From: an uncultured Bacilli bacterium
GTDB taxonomy: Bacteria; Bacillota_I; Bacilli_A; RF39; UBA660
NCBI GenBank assembly: GCA_934153675.1
Contig: CAKPFG010000002.1
Span: forward strand, 112,002-176,001
Length of the DNA: 64,000 bases
Direction: 5' to 3'
A program made the translations under genes and the position numbers. Below are positions 55,188 to 63,914 of the stretch, piece after piece. The first letter of the stretch is position 1. Every line of letters starts with the position of its first letter. The notes under the pieces are model-generated. The model saw only the letters and a list, made by a program, of their open reading frames with translations. It did not search any database and was not told the origin of the DNA.

Positions 55188-55436
55188 TTGAATGTTATTT
55201 CAAAAAGGGTGCTTAATGAGGCAAAATATATATTGAAAACAAAATATACTATTAGACAGATAGCAGAAGAGTTTATGGTATCTAAAAGTACGGTGCATGT
55301 TGATTTAAATATAAGGTTAAAAAAGTTAGATTATTCTTTATATCAGAAAGTCAAACAAATTTTAATTAAACATTTAGAAGAAAGACATATTAGGGGTGGA
55401 GAATCTACAAGAAAAAAATATGAAAAATTAACTTAA
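55188..55436 (+). CDS. spoIIID: Stage III sporulation regulator SpoIIID
   Basis: Mother-cell transcription factor active under sigma-E. 82 residues from a TTG start at 55188, with AGGTGAT at 55178-55184. The helix-turn-helix TIRQIAEEFMVSKSTVHVDL is nearly the Bacillus sequence (TVRVIAKEFGVSKSTVHKDL), and the basic C-terminal RHIRGGESTRKKYEK matches the second DNA contact. Immediately upstream of mbl as in Bacillus. Confidence 0.95.
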   Translation: MNVISKRVLNEAKYILKTKYTIRQIAEEFMVSKSTVHVDLNIRLKKLDYSLYQKVKQILIKHLEERHIRGGESTRKKYEKLT

Positions 55437-55491
55437 AATTACAAAAATGTATTAATATATGTTATAATTAAAAGTACGATGGGGTGATTTG

Positions 55492-56481
55492 ATGTTTTCA
55501 AAGGATATAGGAATAGATTTAGGAACAGCTAATGTATTAATTTATATTAAGGGTCAGGGAATAGTTCTTAATGAACCTAGTATAGTAGCAATAGATGCTG
55601 AAACAAAAAAACCTTTAGCAGTAGGACATGAAGCAAGGGAAATGTTTGGGCGAACTCCGGGAAGTGTTAAGGCAATTCGTCCTATGAAGGATGGCGTAAT
55701 AGCTGATTTTGAAATCACGGAAATGATGTTAAATAGTTTTATAAAAAAAGTAAATGGTAAATCTTTTTTTTCAAGGCCTAGAATTTTAATATGTTGTCCT
55801 TCAAATATTACACAGGTAGAAAAAAATGCTATTAAAGAGGCTGCTGAAAGAACAGGAGCAAGGAAAGTCTTTTTAGAAGTAGAACCGAAAGTAGCAGCAA
55901 TCGGAGCCGGTATGGATATATCTAAACCTAGTGGCAATATGGTCATTGATGTTGGTGGTGGTACTACTGATATAGCTATTCTTTCTTTGGGTGGAATTGT
56001 AACAAGTTCATCAATTAAAATAGCTGGTAATGTATTTGATGCTGATATAGTGAAATATATAAAAGACAAATATAAGCTTTTGATTGGCGAAAGAACTGCT
56101 GAAGATATTAAGTTTACTATTGGCTCGGTATTTCCTGGCAGTAGAAATGAAAAAATGGAGGTTAAAGGTAGAGACTTAGTGACTGGTCTTCCACACACTG
56201 TGACCATTACTTCAGATGAAATTGAGGAATCCTTAAGGGAAAGTGTTTATGAAATTATTCATGCTACTAAAAATGTATTAGAACAAACACCACCAGAACT
56301 TTCAGCAGATATTATAGATAAAGGTATTGTAGTAACTGGTGGTGGTGCACTTATTCATGGATTTGATGAATTGCTTTCACATGAATTAAAGGTTCCTGTT
56401 TTTGTTGCAGAAAGCCCTCTTACTTGTGTAGTAGAGGGAACGGGAATTTTACTTGATAATCTACATTTAATAGGAAAATAA
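55492..56481 (+). CDS. mbl: MreB-like actin homologue (Mbl)
   Basis: Cytoskeletal ATPase directing rod-shaped wall growth. GIDLGTANVLIY (phosphate 1), IVAIDAETKKPLAVGHEA, VIDVGGGTTDIAILSLGG (phosphate 2) and IVVTGGGALIHGFDELL (adenosine) are visible. Length 329. ATG 55492 follows GGGGTGAT; a TTG at 55489 is less likely. An extended -10 TATAAT lies at 55463-55468. Paired with spoIIID, the position of mbl rather than mreB. Confidence 0.93.
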   Translation: MFSKDIGIDLGTANVLIYIKGQGIVLNEPSIVAIDAETKKPLAVGHEAREMFGRTPGSVKAIRPMKDGVIADFEITEMMLNSFIKKVNGKSFFSRPRILICCPSNITQVEKNAIKEAAERTGARKVFLEVEPKVAAIGAGMDISKPSGNMVIDVGGGTTDIAILSLGGIVTSSSIKIAGNVFDADIVKYIKDKYKLLIGERTAEDIKFTIGSVFPGSRNEKMEVKGRDLVTGLPHTVTITSDEIEESLRESVYEIIHATKNVLEQTPPELSADIIDKGIVVTGGGALIHGFDELLSHELKVPVFVAESPLTCVVEGTGILLDNLHLIGK

Positions 56482-56502
56482 TAAAAAAATAGAAAAAAAG
56501 TA

Positions 56503-56531
56503 TTGCAATTTCAATGAAAATATTATATACT
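56503..56531 (+). promoter_or_regulatory. Promoter of the first tRNA unit
   Basis: TTGCAA at 56503-56508, 17-base spacer, TATACT at 56526-56531, 35 bases before tRNA-Leu. Confidence 0.7.
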
Positions 56532-56565
56532 TAATGAGTAATTTGATCTTTTGATTGAATTATGT

Positions 56566-56654
56566 GCCTGAGTGGCGAAATTGGTAGACGCACAGGACTT
56601 AAAATCCTGCGGGAGTCAAATCCCGTGCCGGTTCAAGTCCGGCCTTAGGCACCA
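56566..56654 (+). tRNA. tRNA-Leu (TAA)
   Basis: Acceptor GCCTGAG / CTTAGGC, encoded CCA, long variable arm, anticodon TAA in ACTTAAAAT. First of five tRNAs in this unit. Confidence 0.95.
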
Positions 56655-56658
56655 TAAT

Positions 56659-56749
56659 GGAGAAATAACCAAGTCTGGTTGAAGGTACCGGTCTTGAAAA
56701 CCGGCAGGTCGGAAACGGCGCGGGGGTTCGAATCCCTCTTTCTCCGCCA
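56659..56749 (+). tRNA. tRNA-Ser (TGA)
   Basis: Acceptor GGAGAAA / TTTCTCC, discriminator G, encoded CCA, long variable arm, anticodon TGA in CTTGAAAA. Confidence 0.95.
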
Positions 56750-56767
56750 TTAAAATTTATATAATAT

Positions 56768-56844
<77 letters not shown>

Positions 56845-56847
56845 TTT

Positions 56848-56923
56848 GGTCCCGTGGTGTAGCGGTTATCACGTCTGCCTGTCACGCAGAAGATCGCGAG
56901 TTCGATTCTCGTCGGGACCGCCA
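56848..56923 (+). tRNA. tRNA-Asp (GTC)
   Basis: Acceptor GGTCCCG / CGGGACC, discriminator G, anticodon GTC in CCTGTCACG, encoded CCA. Confidence 0.95.
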
Positions 56924-56931
56924 TTTTTTTT

Positions 56932-57007
56932 GGCTCTATAGCTCAGCAGGTAGAGCACAGGACTGAAAATCCTGGTGTCGGTGGTTCAACTCCACCTGGA
57001 GCCACCA
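56932..57007 (+). tRNA. tRNA-Phe (GAA)
   Basis: Acceptor GGCTCTA / TGGAGCC, anticodon GAA in ACTGAAAAT, encoded CCA. Last of the first unit. Confidence 0.95.
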
Positions 57008-57017
57008 TTTAAAATTC

Positions 57018-57040
57018 AAAGCTGGGGTACCGGCTTTTAT
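57018..57040 (+). terminator. Terminator after tRNA-Phe
   Basis: Stem AAAGCTGG / CCGGCTTT (one T-G pair), GGTA loop, short T-rich tail. It splits the cluster into two transcription units. Confidence 0.65.
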
Positions 57041-57052
57041 TTGGATACTATA

Positions 57053-57081
57053 TTGACTTATGTTAAAAAAAGTGGTAGTAT
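57053..57081 (+). promoter_or_regulatory. Promoter of the second tRNA unit
   Basis: TTGACT at 57053-57058, 17-base spacer, TAGTAT at 57076-57081, 22 bases before tRNA-Arg. Confidence 0.65.
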
Positions 57082-57102
57082 TATAGGTGTCTTTGATGAC
57101 TT

Positions 57103-57179
57103 GCGCTCGTAGCTCAGCTGGATAGAGTGTTTGGCTACGAACCAAAAGGTCAGGGGTTCGAATCCCTTCGAGCGCACCA
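57103..57179 (+). tRNA. tRNA-Arg (ACG)
   Basis: Acceptor GCGCTCG / CGAGCGC, anticodon ACG in CTACGAA, encoded CCA. This is the substrate of TadA (6103-6519). Confidence 0.95.
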
Positions 57180-57184
57180 TTTAT

Positions 57185-57261
57185 CGGGAAATGGCTCAAC
57201 TTGGTAGAGCACTTGGTTTGGGACCAAGGGGTTGCAGGTTCAAATCCTGTTTTCCCGACCA
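57185..57261 (+). tRNA. tRNA-Pro (TGG)
   Basis: Acceptor CGGGAAA / TTTCCCG, anticodon TGG in TTTGGGA, encoded CCA. Nearest tRNA to the integrase remnant. Confidence 0.95.
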
Positions 57262-57271
57262 TTTAGATTAT

Positions 57272-57297
57272 AAAGCCTTGAATTTCAAGGCTTTTAT
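57272..57297 (+). terminator. Terminator after tRNA-Pro
   Basis: Perfect nine-pair stem AAAGCCTTG / CAAGGCTTT with a five-base loop and Ts. Confidence 0.85.
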
Positions 57298-57358
57298 AAT
57301 GATTTGATACTCATAACCATTAAAAAATACTTAATTAATTATAATTATTATTTTTGTT

Positions 57359-58060
57359 TTAATGAATTGATGATGGTGATATCTTATCTTCATCATTTGA
57401 TAACATATGGGAATATATATTGAATGTCATTGATATGGGGGAATGTTCTAAGCGTTCTGAAATAACTATTATAACTACATTCTTTGATAATAATAAGGAT
57501 GCATGACTATGTCTGAAGTTGTGTATTTTTATTTTTTTTATATTCGCTTTTTTATAATATATATCTTTATTTCTGCCAATAGTAGTTGGGGCAAGCAAAT
57601 TTAATCCACCAAAGGTATAATATTCTTCATCGAATCCAATACATTTTTTATAAAATTGTTTTCATTTATTTAGATATAAATAATAATTTTTAAAATCTTT
57701 CCAAGTTAGTGCTAATGCTTCACCTTGTCTTAATTCAGTGTAATATAATGTTTTAAATAATGCTTTATATACATTATTATCTATTACACTAATATATTTA
57801 GAATGTTCTTCATAAGTCCAAAAATCAACGTTTTTCTTCAATTTAGTTTTTCTTTTCAAATTTCCAGTTAAACTTGCTATATTTTCTTTCAATCCATAAA
57901 ACTTAATTGCATAATTCAAAATATTAACCATAGTGATATGTAAACTTGTATTATATTTGTGCCTAAAACCTTTTCTTTCGAATTGCTTACGATTTTCATA
58001 TATATCATCAACATAGACTCTAAATTTCTATTTTTTTTATTTTTTAGATACTAGCCCATA
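57359..58060 (-). pseudogene. Broken tyrosine recombinase (Tn916/phage-type integrase)
   Basis: Three pieces on the minus strand add up to an integrase. Around 58020-57660 the core-binding part reads FRVYVDDIYENRKQFERKGF, then VNILNYAIKFYGLKENIA, then the start of the catalytic domain with the first Arg (YYTELRQGEALALTWKDF). A frameshift near 57660 leads to 57651-57359, which reads KCIGFDEEYYTFGGLNLL, then PTTIGRN and KIHNFRHSHASLLL (His and Arg of the HxxR motif). It ends with LEHSPISMTFNIYSHM, supplying the second His and the nucleophile Tyr. All catalytic residues are present but the frame is broken, with further disruption above 58030. Adjacent to tRNA-Pro, a typical integration site. Confidence 0.8.
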
Positions 58061-58774
58061 GCTTTGAAATGATTTTATAATTCTAAATAGGACATATACT
58101 TATCTCTTTTTCTACAAGTAACTTTTACTCACAATTGCATATTATCATTCTTTAAAATTATTGTAAATATTCTTTTGTGAGGTTTAGTTACAAGAATATT
58201 GAAATTAAGTTCTATATAAGATAAAATGAATTTAGATTAAGGAGAAGAAGTCGATATGAAAAAGCAAAAGTATGAAAATTTAGCTGAAGCTATAAGTAAT
58301 AGTAGAAAAAAATGGAAAAAACTGCTTTAAGTATATTATGAGTTTTAAAAGAAAAAACTACCGTATTTGCTTTTTTCCAAGCTTGAATGAATTCCTTCAA
58401 TGAAGATGTTTCTAGAAGTTTATCATTCTTTACAAGATTAGATATGGATGTAATAGATAAAATGTGTAAGGAAGATATAAGAGAATCAAAAAAGATTTTA
58501 AAGATGGATTTATAATTATTTAAAAAGGTAAGAAAATATTTTTAAAAGTTGAATTAGAGGTATAATATGTATCATTTATAGAACAAATGACAAGAATAAA
58601 ATTTATTACTTAATTTACAAATTGAATAAAATGTGATATATATAGTATAGAGGTAATATTTTAAATGTTATTATATTAAATTTTTAGTAAATGAAATTTT
58701 AAAAATATTTTTGATAAAAAATAAAAAATCAAATATTGAAATTAAATATACCTAAAATAGAAAAATGGTGATTT
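58061..58774. other. Intergenic debris upstream of the methyltransferase
   Basis: No intact gene. AAGGAGAAG precedes a 24-codon ORF from ATG 58257 (MKKQKYENLAEAISNSRKKW). After several stops another short frame near 58395-58515 gives NEDVSRSLSFFTRLDMDVID and ends in KKILKMDL. I do not recognise these; they look like remnants of a mobile element that came with the integrase. Above 58560 the DNA is AT-rich with nothing visible. Confidence 0.5.
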
Positions 58775-59809
58775 ATGAACTATATAGGATCGAAACATTC
58801 GATAGTGGATTTTTTAGAAGAATCTATTATTGATTTTATAGATGATGATGCAAAGGTATTTTGTGATATATTTGCAGGTACAGGTGTTGTTGGTAAAAGA
58901 TTTAAAAGTTTAGGTTACGATATCATTGCTAATGATAATCAGTACTATAGTTTTGTTATAAATAAAAATATTTTAGAAAATAATACTTTTCCTATGTTTT
59001 CTAAATTGCGATTAAGAGGTATTGATGTTTTTAATTATTTAAATCAATTAAAAAATTACAAGGGTTTTATATATAATAATTATACTTTAGAAGGTACTAA
59101 GAAAGGTCTTTATAGTAGATGTTATTTTACTGAAGAGAATGCTATAAAGATTGATTCAATGCGAAATCAAATAGAAAAATGGTATAAAAAAGAATTAATA
59201 GAAAAAAACGAGTATTATTATTTAGTTAGTTGTCTTTTGGAGTCCGCAGATAAAGTTGCCAACACAGCTTCTGTTTATGAAGCTTTTTTGAAAAAAATAA
59301 AAAAATCAGCTCAGAGAGTTATAGAGATTAAACCTTTAGATCTTATTAATAATAAAATCAAATCAAAGGTTTATATAGAAGATGCTAATGAACTGGTAAA
59401 ATGTATTAAAGGTGATATTCTTTATTTAGACCCACCATATAATACAAGAAAATACTCATCTAATTATCATATTCTTGAAACAATTGCTTATGGTGATTGT
59501 CCAATAATTAAAGGAAAAACAGGAGTTAGAACTGATCAAATATCTTCTGATTATAATAGAAAAAACAAGGTTAAAAACGCTTTGGATGATTTATTAAAAA
59601 ACGCTTCTTTTAAATATATATTTTTAAGTTATAATGATGAGGGAATTATGAGTTTAGATGAAATTGAGGAAATAATGAAAAAATATGGAATTTATAAAAG
59701 ATATGAAAAAAATCATAAACGTTATAAAGCCAATAAAAATAGAGAAATAACAAAAAAAACAACAATAGAATATTTACATGCGCTTAAAAAAAATGAGGAG
59801 GATATATGA
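58775..59809 (+). CDS. D12-class DNA adenine N6-methyltransferase, orphan
   Basis: 344 residues. MNYIGSKHSIVDFLEESI at the start and FAGTGVVGKRFKSLGY near residue 33 form the SAM site, and the catalytic DPPY is at residues 219-222 (ILYLDPPYNTRKYSSNYH). This alpha-type order (FxGxG then DPPY) is the MethyltransfD12/Dam family. No restriction endonuclease gene is nearby, so it is an orphan or its partner is gone. The target sequence cannot be read from the protein. AATGGTGAT precedes ATG 58775. It is coupled by ATGA to a lytic transglycosylase gene and lies beside an integrase remnant. Confidence 0.87.
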   Translation: MNYIGSKHSIVDFLEESIIDFIDDDAKVFCDIFAGTGVVGKRFKSLGYDIIANDNQYYSFVINKNILENNTFPMFSKLRLRGIDVFNYLNQLKNYKGFIYNNYTLEGTKKGLYSRCYFTEENAIKIDSMRNQIEKWYKKELIEKNEYYYLVSCLLESADKVANTASVYEAFLKKIKKSAQRVIEIKPLDLINNKIKSKVYIEDANELVKCIKGDILYLDPPYNTRKYSSNYHILETIAYGDCPIIKGKTGVRTDQISSDYNRKNKVKNALDDLLKNASFKYIFLSYNDEGIMSLDEIEEIMKKYGIYKRYEKNHKRYKANKNREITKKTTIEYLHALKKNEEDI

Positions 59810-60795
59810 AAGAAAGTAATAATCCATTAACTAACAAAAGAGTTATTACCAAAAGAGATATAAGAAAATTTAAATTGTATGAAAAAAATAAATATGCATA
59901 TAGAAAAATGGAAAATATAAAGAAAAAAATTTGTAAGGTTGTTTTTCCTGTAGCATTTGGTATGATAACGATTGTTGGTTTTAATTTGTTGAAAGTACAA
60001 GCAGAACCAATTGATACAAAAGATAATGATTCAAAAATAGTGACTAATGATATTTCTTCAAAAAATGTTAATGATCAAGATGATACTTATGATGATTTAT
60101 TTCATGTTGGTAGTAGTGCTGATAAGAATAAAGTTATAGATTTTTTATATAGTTCTAATGGGTCTTATATTTATAAATATAGTAAAATGTATGGTGTTGA
60201 TCCTAATATAATAGCTTGTATATGTATGCAAGAGTCTTCGCTGTTGCATGACGAATGTATTCCTGGTGGAAATTTATATAACGGTTATGGCGTTGGATTA
60301 ATGCAATTAGAATCTCCTAGTAATCAAGAAATTACTGCTTATAATTATGAAACAAAAAAGATGGATACAGAATATGTTACGATGGAAAATGCTTGTAATT
60401 TGGAAAAAAATATAAAAATAGGATGTATGCTTTTTCAAAATAGTTTAAAGGCGAATTATGGGAATATTTTATTAGCTATCCAATCACATAATTATGGTCA
60501 ATCGATGATTGATATAATTCTTAATTCTGAATATTCTAATGAAGATGTAAATGTAAAAAAAGATTATTCTAACATTGAATTTTTAAAATATATTAAAAAC
60601 GCTCATGAAAATCCTAAAAACTATTTGCAAAATTGGAATCAAGAAACTTATGGAGATAGTGACTATATTGCTAACGTTTTGAGATATTGCCCAAGTAGTA
60701 TTGTTAAATACAGGTATGATAAAGATGAATATACTTTTAATTTAAAAAATTTAAGTGTTGTAAATATGGAAGAATTTGCAACAAAATTGAGATAA
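59806..60795 (+). CDS. Membrane-anchored lytic transglycosylase (SLT domain)
   Basis: 329 residues. A basic N-terminal 45-residue cytoplasmic segment is followed by one membrane helix (VVFPVAFGMITIVGFNLL), a linker, and a SLT/GEWL-fold domain from about residue 115. The catalytic Glu is Glu143 in CMQESS; GVGLMQLE and AIQSHNYG supply the substrate groove. This domain appears in conjugative-element and spore lytic enzymes. It overlaps the methyltransferase by four bases, so the two are co-translated, an unusual pair. Confidence 0.87.
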   Translation: MKESNNPLTNKRVITKRDIRKFKLYEKNKYAYRKMENIKKKICKVVFPVAFGMITIVGFNLLKVQAEPIDTKDNDSKIVTNDISSKNVNDQDDTYDDLFHVGSSADKNKVIDFLYSSNGSYIYKYSKMYGVDPNIIACICMQESSLLHDECIPGGNLYNGYGVGLMQLESPSNQEITAYNYETKKMDTEYVTMENACNLEKNIKIGCMLFQNSLKANYGNILLAIQSHNYGQSMIDIILNSEYSNEDVNVKKDYSNIEFLKYIKNAHENPKNYLQNWNQETYGDSDYIANVLRYCPSSIVKYRYDKDEYTFNLKNLSVVNMEEFATKLR

Positions 60796-60802
60796 AATAA
60801 TT

Positions 60803-61927
60803 ATGAATATATATAATAATATGAATAAATTTGAAAATAATTTATCTATTTATGCTTGTAAAAATAGTGAGGCTATAAGATTAAAAGAGGAAAAATCGGA
60901 CTTTAGGCCACCTTTTTTTAGGGATATAGATCGAATTATTTATTCGCTTTCATATACTAGGTATTTAGATAAAACGCAAGTTTTTAGTAATAATGAGAAT
61001 ACTAATATTAGCAAAAGAATGGTTCATGTTCAATTTGTTAGTAAAATTGCTCGTACAATTGGGCGAGCATTAAATTTAAATGAAGATTTAATAGAAGCAT
61101 CTGCATTAGGTCATGATTTAGGGCACGTACCTTATGGTCATGTTGGAGAAATGATAATAAATAAAATAAGTGTAGAAAATGGATTAGGATTTTTTAATCA
61201 TAATATTCAAAGTGTTAGGACATTAATGGAAATAGAAAATAAAGGGTTAGGAAGAAATATTACAATTCAGGTTTTAGACGCTATTATGTGTCATAATGGG
61301 GAATTAGCTTTAAATAATTATTCACCTATAAAAAAAACAAAAGAACAATTCTTGTTAGAATATGAAAAATCTTATGAAGATTTAAATGTGTTAAAAAATT
61401 TGAGACCGATGACACTCGAGGGTTGTGTTGTTCGAGTGAGCGATATTATAGGTTATATTGGAAGGGATATAGAAGATGCTATTAGAGTTGGAATAATTAA
61501 AAAAGAGGATTTACCTAATAATATTAAGGAACTTCTTGGGGATAATAATAGAAGTATGATTAATAATATAGTTAATGACATTATTAAAAATAGTTATAAT
61601 AAACCTTATATTAAAGTATCAGATTCTATATATAAGGCTATTGTAGATTTAAAAAACTTTAATTATCAAAATATATACTATAAGGCAAATTCAATCGAAC
61701 AGGTAAAGCAATATGAAGTTATGTTTAGAAAATTGTTTCAAAAGTATATGAATGATTTAAAATACAAAAATACTTCATCTGATATATATAAAGTTTTTTT
61801 AAATTATAAATCTAATAAATATATGAAAAATAAAAATGGAAGGATAGTAATCGACTTTATAGCGGGCATGACTGATGATTATTTTAATAGAGAGTATGAT
61901 AAAATAAAAAATGAAAAATTAGTGTAG
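60803..61927 (+). CDS. dGTPase-like HD-domain dNTP triphosphohydrolase
   Basis: 374 residues. RPPFFRDIDRIIYSLSYTRY, then KTQVFSNN and SKRMVHVQFVSKIART, then ASALGHDLGHVPYGHVGE with the HD at His104-Asp105 is the Dgt pattern. VVRVSDIIGYIGRDIEDAI is the second metal/substrate segment. Family members hydrolyse dGTP or other dNTPs to deoxynucleoside and triphosphate, some in phage defence by dNTP depletion; which applies here is unknown. Weak ribosome binding site; starts 8 bases after the transglycosylase gene. Confidence 0.88.
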   Translation: MNIYNNMNKFENNLSIYACKNSEAIRLKEEKSDFRPPFFRDIDRIIYSLSYTRYLDKTQVFSNNENTNISKRMVHVQFVSKIARTIGRALNLNEDLIEASALGHDLGHVPYGHVGEMIINKISVENGLGFFNHNIQSVRTLMEIENKGLGRNITIQVLDAIMCHNGELALNNYSPIKKTKEQFLLEYEKSYEDLNVLKNLRPMTLEGCVVRVSDIIGYIGRDIEDAIRVGIIKKEDLPNNIKELLGDNNRSMINNIVNDIIKNSYNKPYIKVSDSIYKAIVDLKNFNYQNIYYKANSIEQVKQYEVMFRKLFQKYMNDLKYKNTSSDIYKVFLNYKSNKYMKNKNGRIVIDFIAGMTDDYFNREYDKIKNEKLV

Positions 61928-61975
61928 CTTATTTACATAGATAGTAAGTTTTGTTATAATGGTTAGAGTGATAAT

Positions 61976-63883
61976 ATGAGTAGAGTAGATAAAAAAAAGA
62001 AAAGAAAAATCAGTGTTTTTAAAATTTTGGCATTATTGCTTTTATTAATGTCAATATTTATTTCCTATATAATTTATAAAATAAATATTTTACCAAATAA
62101 ATATTATTTGGTATTATTGGGGACATTAATATTTATAAATCTTTTATTTTCTTTCTTCTTAATGAGAAAAAGGGCGAATAAAAAAATAAGAATCTTTTTT
62201 AGTATATTAACGGTTATAGTTATGGGTGTGATGATTTTTGCATCATATTATGTTTTAAATACTTTAGGATTTTTATCTAAAATAAAAGCAGTTGATTATA
62301 AATTGGAAAATTATTCAGTTATTGTTTTAAAAAATAGTAAGTATAATAAAATACAAGATATAGAAAATTTGGAAGTTGGATATTATTCTAATTCCATTGG
62401 TGCTTTAAAGGCAAATAAACAAATATCAAAGATTGTTGATGTTACATTTGAGAAGTATAGTGATTCTACTACGCTTTATACAGATTTATTAAGTAATAAA
62501 ATAAAAGTAATAGTTCTTGAAGATTCTATATTATCTATGATAAAAGATGATAATGAAGAATTTGAAAAATTAACTAAAACTATATATAAGTTTTCTATTA
62601 AGATAAAAACCAATAATGATGCTAAGGAAGTTAATGTTACGGAAAAACCATTTAATATATATATAAGTGGTATAGATACATATGGTGCTATTTCATCTGT
62701 TTCTAGAAGTGATGTTAATATTATTATGACAGTAAATCCTAAAACAAAACAAGTTTTGTTGACAAGTATACCAAGAGATTATTATGTACAGTTGCATAGA
62801 ACAACCGGTAATCGAGATAAGCTTACACATGCTGGAATGTATGGTGTTGACAAATCTATATCTACAATAGAAGATTTGCTTGATATAGAAATAAATTATT
62901 ATATAAAAGTTAATTTTACATCTTTGATTGATATCGTTGATGCTCTTGATGGAATAACTGTTTATTCTGATTATACATTTACATCAATAGATGGGAAACA
63001 TTTTACAAAAGGAAATAATGTTATGAATGGAGAGCAAGCGTTATCTTTTGCAAGAGAGAGAAAAGCATTTAGTGCAGGAGATCGTCAAAGAGGAAAAGAT
63101 CAACAAGCAGTAATAGCCTCAATTATTAAGAAAGTATGCAGTCGCAAAATATTATCAAAGTATGATTCACTTTTAAATTCTTTGGAAGGCAAATTTCAAA
63201 CTAATATGAGTTCTAAAAAAATTACATCTTTAATTAAAATGGAACTTAATGATATGGCAACTTGGAATGTATCAAGTTATAGTTTGGAAGGTGTTGATAG
63301 TCGTAATTATACGTATAGCGGTGGTAATGTTAGACTTTATGTAATGGAACCAGTGCAAGGATCTATAAAGCAAGCATATGATTTAATCAATAAGGTCATA
63401 GCAGGCGAAAAATTAGAATCAAGTTATACTTATGATGGCCCAATAAATGTAGTGACTGATTCCAATATGAAAAAAAAGACAACTACAAATAATGATGATG
63501 TAACTAACCAGAATACTAAAACCAGAAAAATTTTGAATTATAAATATCCAAAGTGTAATAATCCAATTGATGGCGTTTGTACATCTATGACCCAAGTAGA
63601 AGAAGATGCGATTTATACTTGTCCTGTTGGATATGAAAAAGTAGGAATTGGTGTAAAAACAACTTGCTTAAAAGAAGGAATTGAGGTTACTGATAAGGAT
63701 GCTTATATAGATCCTATTATTACTTGTAATAATGGTACTTTTAGTTCAGGAAAATGTATTGTTTCTAAGGAAGAAACATTTAATGTATGTGAATCTTCAT
63801 ATACATATCAGCCAAGTGGAAAAGTATGTTGCTTAAAAGGATATAGTTATAGTGCTACAGAAAAGGCATGCGTTGAAAATTAA
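61976..63883 (+). CDS. LytR-CpsA-Psr (LCP) protein with solute-binding-like and Cys-rich domains
   Basis: 635 residues. Three N-terminal membrane helices (about 15-34, 41-61, 71-92) are followed by an external domain near 105-205 (YSVIVLKNSKYNKIQDIENL to IKVIVLEDSILSMI) that resembles part of a solute-binding protein. The LCP domain follows from about 222 (YISGIDTYGAI, TSIPRDYYVQL, HAGMYGV). LCP enzymes attach teichoic acids or other glycopolymers to peptidoglycan. A C-terminal tail of about 115 residues holds ten cysteines (from YPKCNNPIDGVC to EKACVEN) and is unusual for the family. AGAGTGAT precedes ATG 61976. Confidence 0.9.
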   Translation: MSRVDKKKKRKISVFKILALLLLLMSIFISYIIYKINILPNKYYLVLLGTLIFINLLFSFFLMRKRANKKIRIFFSILTVIVMGVMIFASYYVLNTLGFLSKIKAVDYKLENYSVIVLKNSKYNKIQDIENLEVGYYSNSIGALKANKQISKIVDVTFEKYSDSTTLYTDLLSNKIKVIVLEDSILSMIKDDNEEFEKLTKTIYKFSIKIKTNNDAKEVNVTEKPFNIYISGIDTYGAISSVSRSDVNIIMTVNPKTKQVLLTSIPRDYYVQLHRTTGNRDKLTHAGMYGVDKSISTIEDLLDIEINYYIKVNFTSLIDIVDALDGITVYSDYTFTSIDGKHFTKGNNVMNGEQALSFARERKAFSAGDRQRGKDQQAVIASIIKKVCSRKILSKYDSLLNSLEGKFQTNMSSKKITSLIKMELNDMATWNVSSYSLEGVDSRNYTYSGGNVRLYVMEPVQGSIKQAYDLINKVIAGEKLESSYTYDGPINVVTDSNMKKKTTTNNDDVTNQNTKTRKILNYKYPKCNNPIDGVCTSMTQVEEDAIYTCPVGYEKVGIGVKTTCLKEGIEVTDKDAYIDPIITCNNGTFSSGKCIVSKEETFNVCESSYTYQPSGKVCCLKGYSYSATEKACVEN

Positions 63884-63914
63884 TAAAATAGACAATCAGT
63901 CTATTTTATTTTTA
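63884..63914. terminator. Bidirectional terminator between the LCP and LysM genes
   Basis: Perfect ten-pair stem TAAAATAGAC / GTCTATTTTA with an AATCA loop and T runs on both strands. Confidence 0.8.

Noticed and set aside
55554..56207. A 217-codon open frame on the minus strand inside mbl
   Set aside because: It is antisense to a fully conserved gene and shows no ribosome binding site or family motif.
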